Shown here piece by piece: positions 10,430 through 19,710 of a stretch of 28,751 bases of DNA. Position 1 is the first letter of the stretch; the number at the start of each line of letters is the position of its first letter. Made by a program: the position numbers and the translations under genes. The notes under the pieces are model-generated. The model had not been told where the DNA came from and ran no database searches. It saw only the letters and a program-made list of their open reading frames with translations. Source of the stretch: Gallionellales bacterium GWA2_60_18 (GTDB lineage: Bacteria; Pseudomonadota; Gammaproteobacteria; Burkholderiales; Gallionellaceae); NCBI GenBank assembly GCA_001801105.1, contig MGWS01000025.1, forward strand, positions 3,840 to 32,590, read 5' to 3'.

Positions 10430-11041
10430 ATGACAGGCTATATCGAACCGCAGAATATCGGGTTGATTCCCATGGTCGTGGAGACCAGCGGGCGCGGTGA
10501 GCGGGCCTACGACATCTACTCGCGCCTGCTCAAGGAGCGCGTGGTGTTCCTGGTCGGCGAGGTCAGCGACCACAGCGCCAACCTGATCGTGGCGCAGATG
10601 CTGTTCCTGGAATCGGAAAATCCGGACAAGGACATTCATTTCTACATCAACTCGCCGGGTGGGTCGGTGACGGCCGGCATGGCGATCTACGACACCATGC
10701 AGTTCATCAAGCCGAGCGTCAGCACGCTGTGCATCGGGCAGGCGGCCAGTATGGGATCGTTCCTGTTGGCGGCGGGAGAGAAGGGCAAGCGCTTTTGTCT
10801 GCCGAATTCGCGCGTGATGATCCATCAACCGCTGGGCGGTTTTCGCGGCCAGGCCTCTGACATCGAAATCCACGCGCGCGAGATACTGTACCTGAAGCAG
10901 CACCTTAACCAGCTGCTGGCGAAACATACCGGGCAGCCGGAGGAAGTCATCGAGCGCGATACCGATCGCGACAATTTCCTGAGCGCAGAGGATGCGGTGA
11001 AGTACGGGCTGGTGGATCAGGTTCTGGAAAAACGTAGTTAA
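10430..11041 (+). CDS. clpP: ATP-dependent Clp protease proteolytic subunit
   Basis: A 203-residue serine peptidase that forms the tetradecameric chamber used by ClpX. The triad is Ser107 (GQAASMGS), His132 ([10 protein letters not shown]) and Asp181 (RDTDRDNF); the oxyanion motif SPGGSV is also present. A short N-terminal propeptide before the conserved LIPMVVE is likely removed on maturation, as in E. coli. GGGAAG at 10419-10424 is the likely ribosome site, lying in the tig 3' end. The two-base gap implies coupling with tig, and clpX follows after 42 bases. Confidence 0.98.
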   Translation: MTGYIEPQNIGLIPMVVETSGRGERAYDIYSRLLKERVVFLVGEVSDHSANLIVAQMLFLESENPDKDIHFYINSPGGSVTAGMAIYDTMQFIKPSVSTLCIGQAASMGSFLLAAGEKGKRFCLPNSRVMIHQPLGGFRGQASDIEIHAREILYLKQHLNQLLAKHTGQPEEVIERDTDRDNFLSAEDAVKYGLVDQVLEKRS

Positions 11042-11083
11042 AGAAAATCGGGTATTGGTCGATAACTCGGCGGAAGGTTGGTA

Positions 11084-12334
11084 ATGGTGAGCGACAAGAA
11101 ATCAGGGGATAAATTGCTCTATTGTTCATTCTGCGGCAAGAGCCAGCATGAGGTGCGCAAGCTGATCGCGGGCCCGTCGGTGTTCGTCTGCGACGAATGC
11201 ATCGCGCTGTGCAACGACATCATGCGCGAGGAGATCCAGAGCGAGGGCGCCAAGGGCGATAAGGCGGACTTGCCCGTGCCGAAACAGATATGCAAGACGC
11301 TGGATGAGTATGTGATCGGGCAGGAGCAGGCCAAGCGGATATTGTCGGTGGCGGTGTACAACCACTATAAGCGCCTCAAGAGCAGCAACAAGGACGGGGT
11401 GGAGCTCGCCAAAAGCAATATCCTGCTGATCGGGCCGACCGGCTCCGGCAAGACGCTGCTGGCGCAGACGCTGGCGCGCCTGCTGGATGTGCCGTTCGTG
11501 ATGGCCGACGCCACCACGCTGACCGAGGCCGGTTATGTCGGCGAGGATGTCGAGAACATCATCCAGAAATTGCTGCAGGCCTGCGACTATGACGTGGAAA
11601 AAGCGCAGCGCGGCATCGTATATATCGACGAGATCGACAAGATCTCGCGCAAGTCCGATAACCCTTCCATCACCCGCGATGTGTCCGGCGAAGGCGTGCA
11701 GCAGGCATTGCTCAAGCTGATCGAGGGTACCAAGGCTTCGATTCCGCCGCAGGGCGGGCGCAAACATCCGAACACGGAGTTCCTGCAAGTGGACACCACC
11801 AATATCCTGTTCGTCTGCGGCGGCGCGTTCGACGGGTTGGAGAAGGTCATTCGCAATCGCTCCGACAAGACAGGTATCGGCTTCGGCGCGACCGTCAGCA
11901 GCAAGAACGAGCGCAAGACCGGTGAGACCCTGCGCGATGTGGAGCCGGAAGACCTGATCAAGTTCGGGCTCATTCCAGAATTCGTGGGGCGGCTGCCGGT
12001 GGTGGCGACTCTGGAAGAGCTGGATGAAACGGCACTGGTGAAGATACTGACTGAGCCGAAGAACGCCCTTACCAAGCAGTACCAGAAGCTGTTTGCCATG
12101 GAAGACGTGGAACTGGAATTCCGTGACGGCGTGCTGCTGGCGATCGCGCGCAAGGCGCTGGCGCGCAAGGCCGGTGCGCGCGGATTGCGTTCCATCATGG
12201 AGAATGCATTGCTGGATGTGATGTTCGAGTTGCCTTCGATGGAAAACGTCACCAAGGTGGTGCTGGATGAAACGAATCTGACCGGGGAGGTCAAACCCCT
12301 CGTCATTTACGCGGATACCCCCAAGGCGGCCTGA
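11084..12334 (+). CDS. clpX: ClpX, AAA+ unfoldase of the ClpXP protease
   Basis: A 416-residue hexameric unfoldase that recognises tagged substrates and feeds them to ClpP. The N-terminal zinc-binding domain has Cys14, Cys17, Cys36 and Cys39. The AAA+ module has Walker A GPTGSGKT, pore loop GYVGED, Walker [10 protein letters not shown] and the ClpP-contact loop around TGIGFGA. ATG 11084 is preferred because GGAAGG (11072-11077) lies six bases before it; an in-frame TTG at 11078 has no room for a ribosome site. The 102-base gap to lon contains a separate heat-shock promoter. Confidence 0.97.
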   Translation: MVSDKKSGDKLLYCSFCGKSQHEVRKLIAGPSVFVCDECIALCNDIMREEIQSEGAKGDKADLPVPKQICKTLDEYVIGQEQAKRILSVAVYNHYKRLKSSNKDGVELAKSNILLIGPTGSGKTLLAQTLARLLDVPFVMADATTLTEAGYVGEDVENIIQKLLQACDYDVEKAQRGIVYIDEIDKISRKSDNPSITRDVSGEGVQQALLKLIEGTKASIPPQGGRKHPNTEFLQVDTTNILFVCGGAFDGLEKVIRNRSDKTGIGFGATVSSKNERKTGETLRDVEPEDLIKFGLIPEFVGRLPVVATLEELDETALVKILTEPKNALTKQYQKLFAMEDVELEFRDGVLLAIARKALARKAGARGLRSIMENALLDVMFELPSMENVTKVVLDETNLTGEVKPLVIYADTPKAA

Positions 12335-12378
12335 TAACCGTCTGTTTTCGCCCGTTCTTTTCCCGTTCTGGTGGGGTG

Positions 12379-12406
12379 CTTGAATTTCTTCGGGCCAGCC
12401 CCATCT
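12379..12406 (+). promoter_or_regulatory. Sigma-32 (RpoH) heat-shock promoter of lon
   Basis: CTTGAA (12379-12384), a 14-base spacer, then CCCCATCT (12399-12406). This matches the E. coli sigma-32 consensus (CTTGAA, 13-17 bases, CCCCATNT) at every defined position. Transcription would start near 12413-12415, just ahead of the lon ribosome site. It lies in the clpX-lon gap, so lon can be induced separately from tig-clpPX. Confidence 0.88.
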
Positions 12407-12436
12407 AACTTGCCAGTCAATGAATAGGTGAACGCC

Positions 12437-14869
12437 ATGTTAGATCAAGACACCCCAGGCACCAATCCCGGCCATACCGACCTGCACCCGTTGCTGCCCT
12501 TGCGCGACGTCGTGGTGTTTCCGCATATGGTCATCCCGCTATTCGTCGGGCGCGCCAAATCCATCAAGGCGCTCGAAACCGCCATGGAGGCCGGCAAGGG
12601 AATCGTGCTGGTCGCGCAGAAATCGGCGGCCAATGACGATCCCGGCATGGATGATCTGTACGACATCGGCAGCATGGCCAATATCCTGCAGATGCTCAAG
12701 CTGCCGGACGGCACCGTCAAGGTGCTGGTGGAAGGCACGCATCGCGTCAAGGTGTTGCGTGTGTTTGACGCGGACAACCATTTTGACGCCGAGGTGGAGA
12801 TCGTCCCGGCCGAGGACGGGGCGGACAGCGAAGCCGAGGCGATGCGCCGCGCATTGATCGCGCAGTTCGACCAGTATGTGAAACTCAACAAGAAGATCCC
12901 GCCGGAAATCCTGACTTCGCTGGCCGGCATCGATGACGCCGGCCGTCTGGCCGACACTATCGCCGCGCATCTCCCGCTCAAGCTGGAGCAGAAGCAGGCG
13001 GTGCTGGAGGTGTTCGGCGTGCGCAAGCGTCTCGAACATCTGCTCGGCCTGCTGGAGGCGGAGATCGACATCCTCCAGGTCGAGAAGCGCATCCGCGGGC
13101 GCGTCAAGCGCCAGATGGAAAAGAGCCAGCGCGAGTACTACCTGAACGAGCAGGTCAAGGCGATCCAGAAGGAACTGGGCGAGGGCGAGGAAGGCGCGGA
13201 CTTCGAGGAACTGGAAAAGAAGATCAAGGCGGCGCACATGCCGAAAGAGGCGCGCGCCAAGGCCGAAGCGGAGCTGAAGAAGCTGCGCATGATGTCGCCG
13301 ATGTCCGCCGAAGCGACCGTGGTGCGCAACTACATCGACGTGCTGATCGGCCTGCCGTGGAAGAAAAGGACCAAGATCAGCGCCGACCTCAAGCAGGCCG
13401 AAGTGGTGCTGGAGGAAGATCATTACGGCCTCGACAAAGTCAAGGAACGCATCCTCGAGTATCTGGCCGTGCAGCAGCGTGTGGACAAGCTGAAAGCGCC
13501 GATCCTGTGCCTGGTCGGTCCGCCCGGCGTGGGCAAGACTTCGCTGGGCCGCTCCATCGCGCGCGCCACCAACCGCAAGTTCGTGCGCATGTCGCTGGGC
13601 GGGGTGCGCGACGAGTCCGAGATCCGTGGCCATCGCCGCACCTATATCGGTTCCATGCCGGGCAAGATTCTGCAGAACATGAGCAAGGTGGCGGTGAAGA
13701 ACCCCTTGTTCCTGCTCGATGAAGTGGACAAGATGGGCATGGACATGCGCGGCGATCCATCTTCGGCCCTGCTGGAAGTGCTCGACCCGGAACAGAACAG
13801 CACCTTTGTCGATCACTATGTCGAGGTCGAGTATGACCTCTCCGACGTGATGTTCGTGGCGACGGCGAATACGCTGAATATCCCGGACGCACTGATGGAT
13901 CGCATGGAGATCATCCACGTTTCCAGCTACATGGAAGACGAGAAGATCAACATCGCCACGCGCTATCTGGTGCCCAAGGCGGTCAAGAACAACGGGCTCA
14001 AGCCGGAAGAGATCAGTATTTCCGAGAGCGCGTTGCGCGACATCGTGCGTTACTACGTGCGCGAGGCGGGGGTGCGCGGTCTGGAGCGGGAAATATCCAA
14101 GGTTTGCCGCAAGGTGGTGAAGGCGCTGGCGCTGAAAGGCAGCTCCCGGAAAGTGACGGTCAATGCGCGCAATCTCGACAAGTATCTGGGCGTGCGCCGT
14201 TATTCATATGGCGTCGCCGAGAAGAACAATCAGGTCGGCCAGGTGACCGGGCTGGCATGGACGGAGGTGGGCGGGGAATTGCTGACCATCGAGACTGCCG
14301 TGCTGCCGGGCAAGGGCAAGACCACCACGACCGGCAAGCTCGGCGAGGTGATGCAGGAGTCCATTCAGGCGGCGATCAGCGTGGTGCGCGGGCGCGCCAA
14401 ACGCTTGGGCATCGATGCGGAGTTCTACCAGAAGTCCGATCTGCACATCCACCTGCCGGAAGGCGCCACACCCAAGGATGGTCCAAGCGCGGGGATCGGG
14501 ATATGCATATCCATCGTATCGGCGCTGACTGGGATACCGGTGCGTGCGGATGTGGCGATGACCGGCGAGATCACATTGCGCGGGGAGGTGTTGCCGATTG
14601 GTGGACTGAAGGAAAAACTGCTGGCGGCACAACGCGGTGGCATCAAGGTGGTGCTGATACCCGAGGAGAACACCAAGGATCTGGCGGAGATTCCGGATAA
14701 CATCAAAAACAGGCTGGATATCCATCCGGTCAAGTGGATAGATCAGGTTCTTGAGCTGGCTCTTGAGCGCAAACCGGAACCGGTCGAAGAGGCCGCCGAG
14801 AAGATTGCGCCTGTCGAATTGACGGGCGAGGCAAAACTTCCCGATCCATTGCCGGTGACGAAACACTGA
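12437..14869 (+). CDS. lon: Lon ATP-dependent protease
   Basis: An 810-residue AAA+ serine protease that degrades misfolded and regulatory proteins in the cytoplasm. It has an N-terminal substrate domain ([20 protein letters not shown]), Walker [10 protein letters not shown], Walker [10 protein letters not shown] and a C-terminal protease domain with Ser684 (DGPSAG) and Lys727 (GGLKEK). ATG 12437 is chosen because AGGTGA lies five bases upstream; the in-frame GTG at 12428 would start inside that site. The C-terminus has a short charged extension. A sigma-32 promoter precedes it, and no clear terminator is seen before the hupB promoter. Confidence 0.97.
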   Translation: MLDQDTPGTNPGHTDLHPLLPLRDVVVFPHMVIPLFVGRAKSIKALETAMEAGKGIVLVAQKSAANDDPGMDDLYDIGSMANILQMLKLPDGTVKVLVEGTHRVKVLRVFDADNHFDAEVEIVPAEDGADSEAEAMRRALIAQFDQYVKLNKKIPPEILTSLAGIDDAGRLADTIAAHLPLKLEQKQAVLEVFGVRKRLEHLLGLLEAEIDILQVEKRIRGRVKRQMEKSQREYYLNEQVKAIQKELGEGEEGADFEELEKKIKAAHMPKEARAKAEAELKKLRMMSPMSAEATVVRNYIDVLIGLPWKKRTKISADLKQAEVVLEEDHYGLDKVKERILEYLAVQQRVDKLKAPILCLVGPPGVGKTSLGRSIARATNRKFVRMSLGGVRDESEIRGHRRTYIGSMPGKILQNMSKVAVKNPLFLLDEVDKMGMDMRGDPSSALLEVLDPEQNSTFVDHYVEVEYDLSDVMFVATANTLNIPDALMDRMEIIHVSSYMEDEKINIATRYLVPKAVKNNGLKPEEISISESALRDIVRYYVREAGVRGLEREISKVCRKVVKALALKGSSRKVTVNARNLDKYLGVRRYSYGVAEKNNQVGQVTGLAWTEVGGELLTIETAVLPGKGKTTTTGKLGEVMQESIQAAISVVRGRAKRLGIDAEFYQKSDLHIHLPEGATPKDGPSAGIGICISIVSALTGIPVRADVAMTGEITLRGEVLPIGGLKEKLLAAQRGGIKVVLIPEENTKDLAEIPDNIKNRLDIHPVKWIDQVLELALERKPEPVEEAAEKIAPVELTGEAKLPDPLPVTKH

Positions 14870-14930
14870 CTCAAAAATTGCTAGCAGCATTGGATATGGC
14901 GAGGCAAGTTAAAAAAATCATTCCAATTGC

Positions 14931-14960
14931 TTGACCAATGCCGCGAAGCCTTGATATAAA
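14931..14960 (+). promoter_or_regulatory. Sigma-70 promoter of hupB
   Basis: TTGACC (14931-14936) and TATAAA (14955-14960) are separated by 18 bases, giving a strong housekeeping promoter 50 bases before the hupB start. It allows HU and probably the two following tRNAs to be transcribed independently of lon. Confidence 0.75.
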
Positions 14961-15010
14961 GCCGTTGCAGGGCTTTTCCTGTTCTTTAACCACTTGCAAA
15001 GGGGACTTAC

Positions 15011-15283
15011 GTGAATAAATCTGATCTGGTAGATGCAATTGCAAAATCCGCTGATATTTCCAAAGCAACTGCTGCCCGTACGCTGGATGCAGCCGTAGAT
15101 ACCATCAAGAAGGCGCTGAAGAAAGGCGACACGGTTAGCCTGGTCGGTTTCGGTACCTTCAAGGTAGGCAAGCGTGCCGCACGTAATGGTCGCAATCCTC
15201 GCACCGGCGCGACAATCAAGATCAAGGCTGCCAAGGTTCCAAAATTTACTGCTGGTAAGGGCCTGAAGGATGCTGTAAACTAG
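15011..15283 (+). CDS. hupB: HU-type DNA-binding protein (HU-beta)
   Basis: A 90-residue nucleoid protein that bends DNA as a dimer. The sequence spans the full HU/IHF fold: helices at the N-terminus ([20 protein letters not shown]), the [11 protein letters not shown] strand region, and the DNA-embracing arm around RNGRNPRTG with the intercalating proline. The start codon is GTG at 15011, with AAAGGGGA just upstream. Position after lon is the common proteobacterial arrangement. The tRNA-Val gene begins 12 bases after the stop, so read-through into the tRNAs is likely. Confidence 0.97.
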   Translation: MNKSDLVDAIAKSADISKATAARTLDAAVDTIKKALKKGDTVSLVGFGTFKVGKRAARNGRNPRTGATIKIKAAKVPKFTAGKGLKDAVN

Positions 15284-15294
15284 CATGCTTTGCC

Positions 15295-15370
15295 GGGTGC
15301 TTAGCTCAGCTGGTAGAGCGTCGCCCTTACAAGGCGAATGTCGGCGGTTCGATCCCGTCAGCACCCACCA
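15295..15370 (+). tRNA. tRNA-Val (anticodon UAC)
   Basis: A 76-nt cloverleaf including encoded CCA: acceptor GGGTGCT/AGCACCC, D-arm AGCTCAGCTGGTAGAGC, anticodon stem TCGCC/GGCGA around loop CTTACAA (anticodon TAC), and T-loop GGTTCGATCC. Confidence 0.96.
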
Positions 15371-15385
15371 GGCAGAATAGTTTTT

Positions 15386-15462
15386 GGAGTGGTAGTTCAG
15401 TTGGTTAGAATACCGGCCTGTCACGCCGGGGGTCGCGGGTTCGAGTCCCGTCCACTCCGCCA
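15386..15462 (+). tRNA. tRNA-Asp (anticodon GUC)
   Basis: A 77-nt cloverleaf including encoded CCA: acceptor GGAGTGG/CCACTCC, anticodon stem CCGGC/GCCGG around loop CTGTCAC (anticodon GTC), and T-loop GGTTCGAGTCC. It lies 15 bases after tRNA-Val and just before a terminator. Confidence 0.96.
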
Positions 15463-15468
15463 AATCAA

Positions 15469-15493
15469 GGCGAACGCAAGTTCGCCTTTTTTT
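15469..15493 (+). terminator. Rho-independent terminator of the hupB-tRNA unit
   Basis: A 7-bp stem GGCGAAC/GTTCGCC with a GCAA loop is followed at once by seven T residues. It lies 7 bases after tRNA-Asp and separates the tRNA unit from ppiD. Confidence 0.92.
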
Positions 15494-15533
15494 ACATCCG
15501 TTTTTTCCGGGTCAACCGTTCGGTGTTATCGCT

Positions 15534-17435
15534 ATGTTTGATTTCGTCCATGAAAAAAAGCGCTTGGTGCAGATCGTTCTGGCCGTGATTATCTTGCCGT
15601 TCGCATTCTGGGGGGTGGATTCATATAACCGCTCAGGAAATACCGCGGATGTGGCGGCTACGGTTGACGGCACCAAAATCACACAGCAGGAATTCAATAA
15701 TGCCCTGCGCCAGCAGCAAGACCGGCTGCGTCAGATGCTGGGCGAGAAATTCGATGCGGCAATGCTCGACGATCCCGAGATGCAGCGTGCGGTGCTGGAC
15801 AACCTGATTGCGCAACGGCTGCTGGTGGTGCGCGCCAGAGCGGTCGGGTTGGCGGTCACGGACGAACAGGTAGCGCAGATAATCGGAAGTATCGAGGCGT
15901 TCCGGAATGACGGGACGTTCGACAAGGCGCGCTATGAAAGCGCCCTGGCAAACCAGAACATGTCTCCCTTGATGTTCGAGGCGCGCCTGCGCGATGAGTT
16001 GCTCGGCCAGCAGGTGCAGGAAGCCTATGCGCAGAACGGATTTGCTTCGAGCAATGTAACGGACAACATCATCCGCCTGAACGAACAGCAGCGTGTGGTG
16101 AGTGTCTTGCCGATATCGTTCCAGCCCTTCCTGGCGCAGGCCAAAGTAGAAGAGACAGAAGTAAAGAAATATTATGAGCAGAATCCAAAGGAGTTCCAGG
16201 TGCCGGAGCAGGCGCAGGTCGAATATGTGAAACTTTCGATCGATGACTTGCAGTCCGGTATCGAGATAAGCGCAGAAGAGGCGCACAACTACTATGACGG
16301 GCATCTGGAGGATTTTGGCACTCCGGAAGAGCGCCATGCGGCGCATATCCTGATCGGCGCAGGTGCTACCGCCACGCAAGCGGAGCAGGATGCGGCCAAG
16401 GCGAAGGCCGAGCAGTTGCTGAATCAGGTCAGGCAGGAGCCGGGCCGTTTTGCGGAGTTGGCCAGGCAGAATTCACAGGATACCGGCTCTGCCGCGAATG
16501 GAGGCGACCTCGGATTTTTCGGTCGCGGCATGATGGTGAAGCCGTTCGACGATGCCGTTTTTTCCCTGAAAGCGGATGAGATCAGCGGATTGGTGAGATC
16601 AGATTTCGGTTATCACATCATCAAACTGCTTGCCATCAAGCCATCCAGGACGCTGGCATTCGACGAGGCACGCGAGAGTGTCGTGAACAAGCTGCGCCGC
16701 CAAGAAGCGGCCGACAAGTTCGCCGAACTGGCGGAAAAATTCAGCAATGCCGTCTATGAACAAAGCGATACCCTGAAGCCGGCAGCCGATTTAACAGGAG
16801 CCGGGATCGAGCGGAGCGGATGGCTGATCAAGGGTATGGCTGAAGCTGAACCCGAGCTCTGGACAGAAAAGATGTTGCAGGCGATCTTCAGCGAAGAGAC
16901 GGCAAAGAACAAACGTAACACTGCCGCGATAGAAGTGGCGCCAGATACGCTGGTAGCAGCACGGGTGCTGGAATACAAGCCGGCATCGCTGCTTCCCCTG
17001 AATGAAGCGCAGGCAGGGATACGGGAAAAATTGCAGCAGCGGCAGGCGCTGGAACTGGCAACAAAACAGGGTAAGGCGAAATTGGCGGAACTGCAGGCGG
17101 GGAGCAAGCCGGCATTAAGCTGGGAAGCAGCCCAGAGCATTACACGCGCACGTCATGGCTCACTGGATGCGGAGGTGGTGCGGCTGATATTCCAGGCAGA
17201 TGCGGCCAGCCTGCCGCAGTATGTCGGTGCGGAGATGGCGCAACTCGGCTATATGCTGGTGCGCATCGATGCCGTCAAGGAAGCCGATGCGATCAATGGT
17301 ACAAAACGGGCCGGTTACATGCAGCAACTGCGCCAGCTGACCGGCGAGGAGATGTTCCAAGCTTATTTGAAGGATGCCAAACAGCAGGCAAAAATCAGCG
17401 TGAGCCTGCCGGAAAAAGCCGTCGCACAACCCTGA
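15534..17435 (+). CDS. ppiD: PpiD-like membrane-anchored periplasmic folding chaperone (SurA-N/parvulin)
   Basis: A 633-residue protein with a short cytoplasmic N-terminus, one membrane helix (about 11-29, [20 protein letters not shown]) and a large periplasmic part. A SurA-like chaperone domain (about 36-250) is followed by a parvulin rotamase domain (about 266-375, [10 protein letters not shown]...[21 protein letters not shown]...[10 protein letters not shown]) and a C-terminal chaperone extension. PpiD assists newly exported proteins at the Sec translocon; the E. coli parvulin domain is inactive, and activity here is unknown. Position downstream of hupB is conserved in many proteobacteria. 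ATG 15534 places the membrane helix as in the family; no strong ribosome site is visible. It ends at a strong bidirectional terminator. Confidence 0.92.
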   Translation: MFDFVHEKKRLVQIVLAVIILPFAFWGVDSYNRSGNTADVAATVDGTKITQQEFNNALRQQQDRLRQMLGEKFDAAMLDDPEMQRAVLDNLIAQRLLVVRARAVGLAVTDEQVAQIIGSIEAFRNDGTFDKARYESALANQNMSPLMFEARLRDELLGQQVQEAYAQNGFASSNVTDNIIRLNEQQRVVSVLPISFQPFLAQAKVEETEVKKYYEQNPKEFQVPEQAQVEYVKLSIDDLQSGIEISAEEAHNYYDGHLEDFGTPEERHAAHILIGAGATATQAEQDAAKAKAEQLLNQVRQEPGRFAELARQNSQDTGSAANGGDLGFFGRGMMVKPFDDAVFSLKADEISGLVRSDFGYHIIKLLAIKPSRTLAFDEARESVVNKLRRQEAADKFAELAEKFSNAVYEQSDTLKPAADLTGAGIERSGWLIKGMAEAEPELWTEKMLQAIFSEETAKNKRNTAAIEVAPDTLVAARVLEYKPASLLPLNEAQAGIREKLQQRQALELATKQGKAKLAELQAGSKPALSWEAAQSITRARHGSLDAEVVRLIFQADAASLPQYVGAEMAQLGYMLVRIDAVKEADAINGTKRAGYMQQLRQLTGEEMFQAYLKDAKQQAKISVSLPEKAVAQP

Positions 17436-17458
17436 TACAGGTCTTCGCGCAAATAAAA

Positions 17459-17486
17459 AACGCCACCTTTCGGTGGCGTTTTCTTT
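17459..17486. terminator. Bidirectional rho-independent terminator between convergent genes
   Basis: A 9-bp stem AACGCCACC/GGTGGCGTT (17459-17467 and 17472-17480) with a TTTC loop has an A-run on its left and TTCTTTT on its right. It can therefore end ppiD on the + strand and the convergent gene on the - strand. Confidence 0.92.
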
Positions 17487-17567
17487 TGTTGGTACAGTCT
17501 GCTTATGCCTTGGTCATGCCCAGTGCGGCGGTGCTGAAGGTGCTCGCCACCATTCTGAGAAACGCCT

Positions 17568-18887
17568 TTACTTGCAGTGTCTTTTGACGAGCTGTTTTGC
17601 GATGATGTCGTGATTCAACCAAATGACAGGGGCTGCTGGATCCGATGTCTCGTAAAACATCAATGGTCCGGTACCTTCCAGCACCAAGGCGCTCAGAAAG
17701 TCGGTCACTAGCGCTTTGCGATCCTTGTGCATCTGGGTGATCTCATCCGACGTGCCTATCATCAGGTCGGCCAGTTCGCGGCTGTTGTCCATCGGCCAGG
17801 CCTCGAAATTGCGGTAGCCTTTCATGATGTCGCTGGCATTGTAGGCATCGATCTTCTGCAACAGCCCTTCCAGCGTGGAGCCTTCCTGCAGCAGTTCTCG
17901 GCATGCCTGCCATTGTGCCTCGGCCCAGTCGCCGCCATGCTCACGCTTCAACGCATTGAGCAGCGGGAACAGCGAGAGTTCGACGCCGACGAAGATGTCG
18001 GAAGAGTTGGTGCGTATCTCGGGGCAGTTGTAGACCGTCGCCTTGACGCCTTGGGCCCAAGCGGCTTCGGCGACGCGTTCGAGACGCATCTTGGCGTAGC
18101 CCTGGGTGTAGTTGGTGTAGGTCTGCCACTGGTAACCACCGTCGATCAGGATCTCGGTGCCGTGGTAACCATAAGCGGTATAACGCGCCTGTCCGCCGGT
18201 CTTCTCCAGTCGTGCCCGCATCGCCGCGCTGCCTTCGATCAGGTGCTGGAAAGTGTTGGCGGTGACTTCGTCAAAGTTCATCAGGATCAGCTTGCCCAGA
18301 TCGCTGTCCAGCAAGGAGCGGGACGACATGAAACGTTCGCCTTGCCCTTTGTAGATGCGGTTTGCGATCGCGAGGAACACCTTCACCTTAGGAATGCCGC
18401 CGGCCATCGTGTGGGCGAAGAACACGTTGCTGCCGTCCGGAATCATGCCGTCCAGTTCGGCCATCACCTTCGCGACGGAATTCTTGAAGCGCTGCACGCC
18501 GGCCTCGCGGCATTTCTCGATATGCGCCCAGTCAAGCTTGTCTTCCTGCCAGCTCTTCAGCGTCATGTCGCCGAGCAGGTCGGTCGGGGTGGGTTCGCCC
18601 GCAGGTGCATCCAGATCGAATCCCGCCATCAGCGGGACATTGATGATGCGTCCGCCAAGATTGGCCTCGGCCACGGCCAACTCCTCGTCGGTCAGCTGGC
18701 GCAGGGCGTTGTTTTCGTCGCGGCGGCCGACGGTGATGCCGACGATTTTCATGCCCGTCTTGCGCGCCTCGTCGACTAGGCCATTGGCATAGCCGCGACC
18801 GAACAGCTCGCCGAACAGCACGAAAACATCTCCCTTCCGGAAGATATTGGTCTTCGGAATATCCCGCAACGAAACACGTGAACTCAT
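17568..18887 (-). CDS. Conserved 439-aa Rossmann-like protein (FabMG-like enoyl-ACP reductase family, tentative)
   Basis: A cytoplasmic protein with no signal or membrane segment. The N-terminus looks like a nucleotide-binding Rossmann fold: VFVLFGELFGRGYANGLVDEA followed by a strand ending in TVGRRDE, where arginines could select NADP(H). Later conserved-looking blocks are FFAHTMAGGIPK, YGYHGTEILIDG and NCPEIRTNSSDIFVGVELSLF. From memory this resembles proteins annotated as the FabMG enoyl-ACP reductase family; I cannot verify that and treat the function as open. ATG 18887 has AGAAGG seven bases upstream. It is monocistronic, convergent with ppiD, and has a palindrome over its promoter. A possible frameshift at the 3' end (near 17580) may have removed about 20 residues. 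Confidence 0.7.
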   Translation of the reverse strand: MSSRVSLRDIPKTNIFRKGDVFVLFGELFGRGYANGLVDEARKTGMKIVGITVGRRDENNALRQLTDEELAVAEANLGGRIINVPLMAGFDLDAPAGEPTPTDLLGDMTLKSWQEDKLDWAHIEKCREAGVQRFKNSVAKVMAELDGMIPDGSNVFFAHTMAGGIPKVKVFLAIANRIYKGQGERFMSSRSLLDSDLGKLILMNFDEVTANTFQHLIEGSAAMRARLEKTGGQARYTAYGYHGTEILIDGGYQWQTYTNYTQGYAKMRLERVAEAAWAQGVKATVYNCPEIRTNSSDIFVGVELSLFPLLNALKREHGGDWAEAQWQACRELLQEGSTLEGLLQKIDAYNASDIMKGYRNFEAWPMDNSRELADLMIGTSDEITQMHKDRKALVTDFLSALVLEGTGPLMFYETSDPAAPVIWLNHDIIAKQLVKRHCK

Positions 18888-18910
18888 AAATAGGCCTTCT
18901 AGCTAACGAA

Positions 18911-18957
18911 CATTAGAATTGTTTTGCTAATGATAGCCTGATTTGCCGTTAATCCAA
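18911..18957 (-). promoter_or_regulatory. Promoter of the FabMG-like gene with an overlapping operator-like palindrome
   Basis: On the minus strand TTGGAT (18957-18952) and TATCAT (18935-18930) are 16 bases apart, a plausible sigma-70 promoter. A 22-bp inverted repeat, CATTAG-N10-CTAATG (18911-18932), covers the end of the -10 and the expected start point. This is where a repressor would block initiation. No regulator gene is adjacent. Confidence 0.5.
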
Positions 18958-19079
18958 ACCCGCGTGTTCATCCCACACTCGCTTGAATGGCCGGGCGCTT
19001 CATTTGAAGAACCTCAAGGGAATCGACCCGCGCGTAAGTTTCTTGAAGAACCATCGTATATAACCCCGCGCTGCCCAAA

Positions 19080-19475
19080 ATTTCGGATTCCTCTTCATGC
19101 TGAAAGTCAGCAATCTTGCTTGCATTCTCGGCGGTGTCCTGCTGTTTTTCGCTCGGTTCGAGGGAGCCGGTCGCCTTCATGCGCCGCCATACCCGTTGCG
19201 CCAGCTCCAGCCGTCTGGTCTCGTTTCTCCCGCGTGCCGATGCTGCCGGCGAGCTTGTGATACAGGTTCCGGCTGGCATACAGCTTGGCCAGCAGCATTG
19301 CGTCCGGTTCGCGCGGTACATGGCAGTCCGTGCATACCGCGCGCATGCCGGAGCGGTTGCGGTCGTGCACGCTGTCCTTGTATTCCGCGTAAACGTTGTC
19401 GCGCATCTCGTGGCAGGAGATGCAAAGCTCTCAGTATTGGTCCAGGCCAATCCAGCGGCTCCTCCGCGGGATGCC
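19080..19475 (-). pseudogene. Decayed NapC/NirT-family tetraheme cytochrome c gene
   Basis: Reading the minus strand from 19475 gives WTNTES, then after a one-base frameshift near 19425 the heme motif CISCHEM (19410-19424) and MRDNVYAEYKDSVHDRNRSG, then the second motif CTDCH with VPREP and LYASRNLYHKLAGSIGTREK. A second frameshift near 19220 restores RRLELAQRVWRRMKATGS. These are successive NapC/NirT segments. The N-terminal membrane anchor and hemes 3 and 4 are not recognisable; after GSLE comes EKQQDTAENASK without CXXCH. The gene is therefore broken by two frameshifts and loss of both ends. It is a different subtype from mtoC at 26803. The rest of the 18961-19710 gap holds no supported gene, only a dyad at 19582-19603. 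Confidence 0.85.
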
Positions 19476-19581
19476 TCGCTTGCGCCGGTGCTTCCGATGT
19501 TTATTGACACAGAAGCCATGAATGGGCGATATTGCCGCCGGAAATATTTTACCCGGGGGCAATTGAGAATCTCATCAAATG

Positions 19582-19603
19582 ATGTTCGCGGCGTAGCGAA
19601 CAT
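19582..19603. repeat. 22-bp dyad upstream of the sensor kinase gene
   Basis: ATGTTCGC-N6-GCGAACAT is a perfect 8-bp inverted repeat about 108 bases before the kinase start. It could be an operator for the kinase-regulator operon. No T-run follows, so a terminator is unlikely. From 19604 to 19710 I see no convincing promoter; TTGGCG (19642) with TATTTG is weak. Confidence 0.4.
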
Positions 19604-19710
19604 AGTCACTTGTTAAACCGGAACTACTCATAAGTCAGTATTTGGCGAAATGCATAAATGAACTATTTGGCAAGTTATCTTGAAATTGTAATTCGTAAAT
19701 CGAGGCACCG

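Noticed and set aside
12428..12430. GTG at 12428 as the lon start
   Set aside because: It overlaps the AGGTGA ribosome site that is correctly spaced for ATG 12437.
17727..18779. 350-codon plus-strand frame opposite the FabMG-like gene
   Set aside because: The minus-strand frame has a ribosome site, a promoter and a coherent globular sequence; the plus-strand one reads as a shadow with no ribosome site or recognisable motif.
18968..19609. 213-codon minus-strand frame as an intact gene
   Set aside because: Only parts of it (WTNTES and RRLELAQRVWRRMKATGS) match NapC/NirT proteins; the stretch between is out of frame and the heme motifs lie in another frame. It is the remains of a pseudogene.
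19667..19685. TTTGGCAAG...TTGAA as a sigma-54 promoter for the kinase gene
   Set aside because: The GG is followed after 10 bases by TG rather than the required GC, and the -24 box is imperfect.
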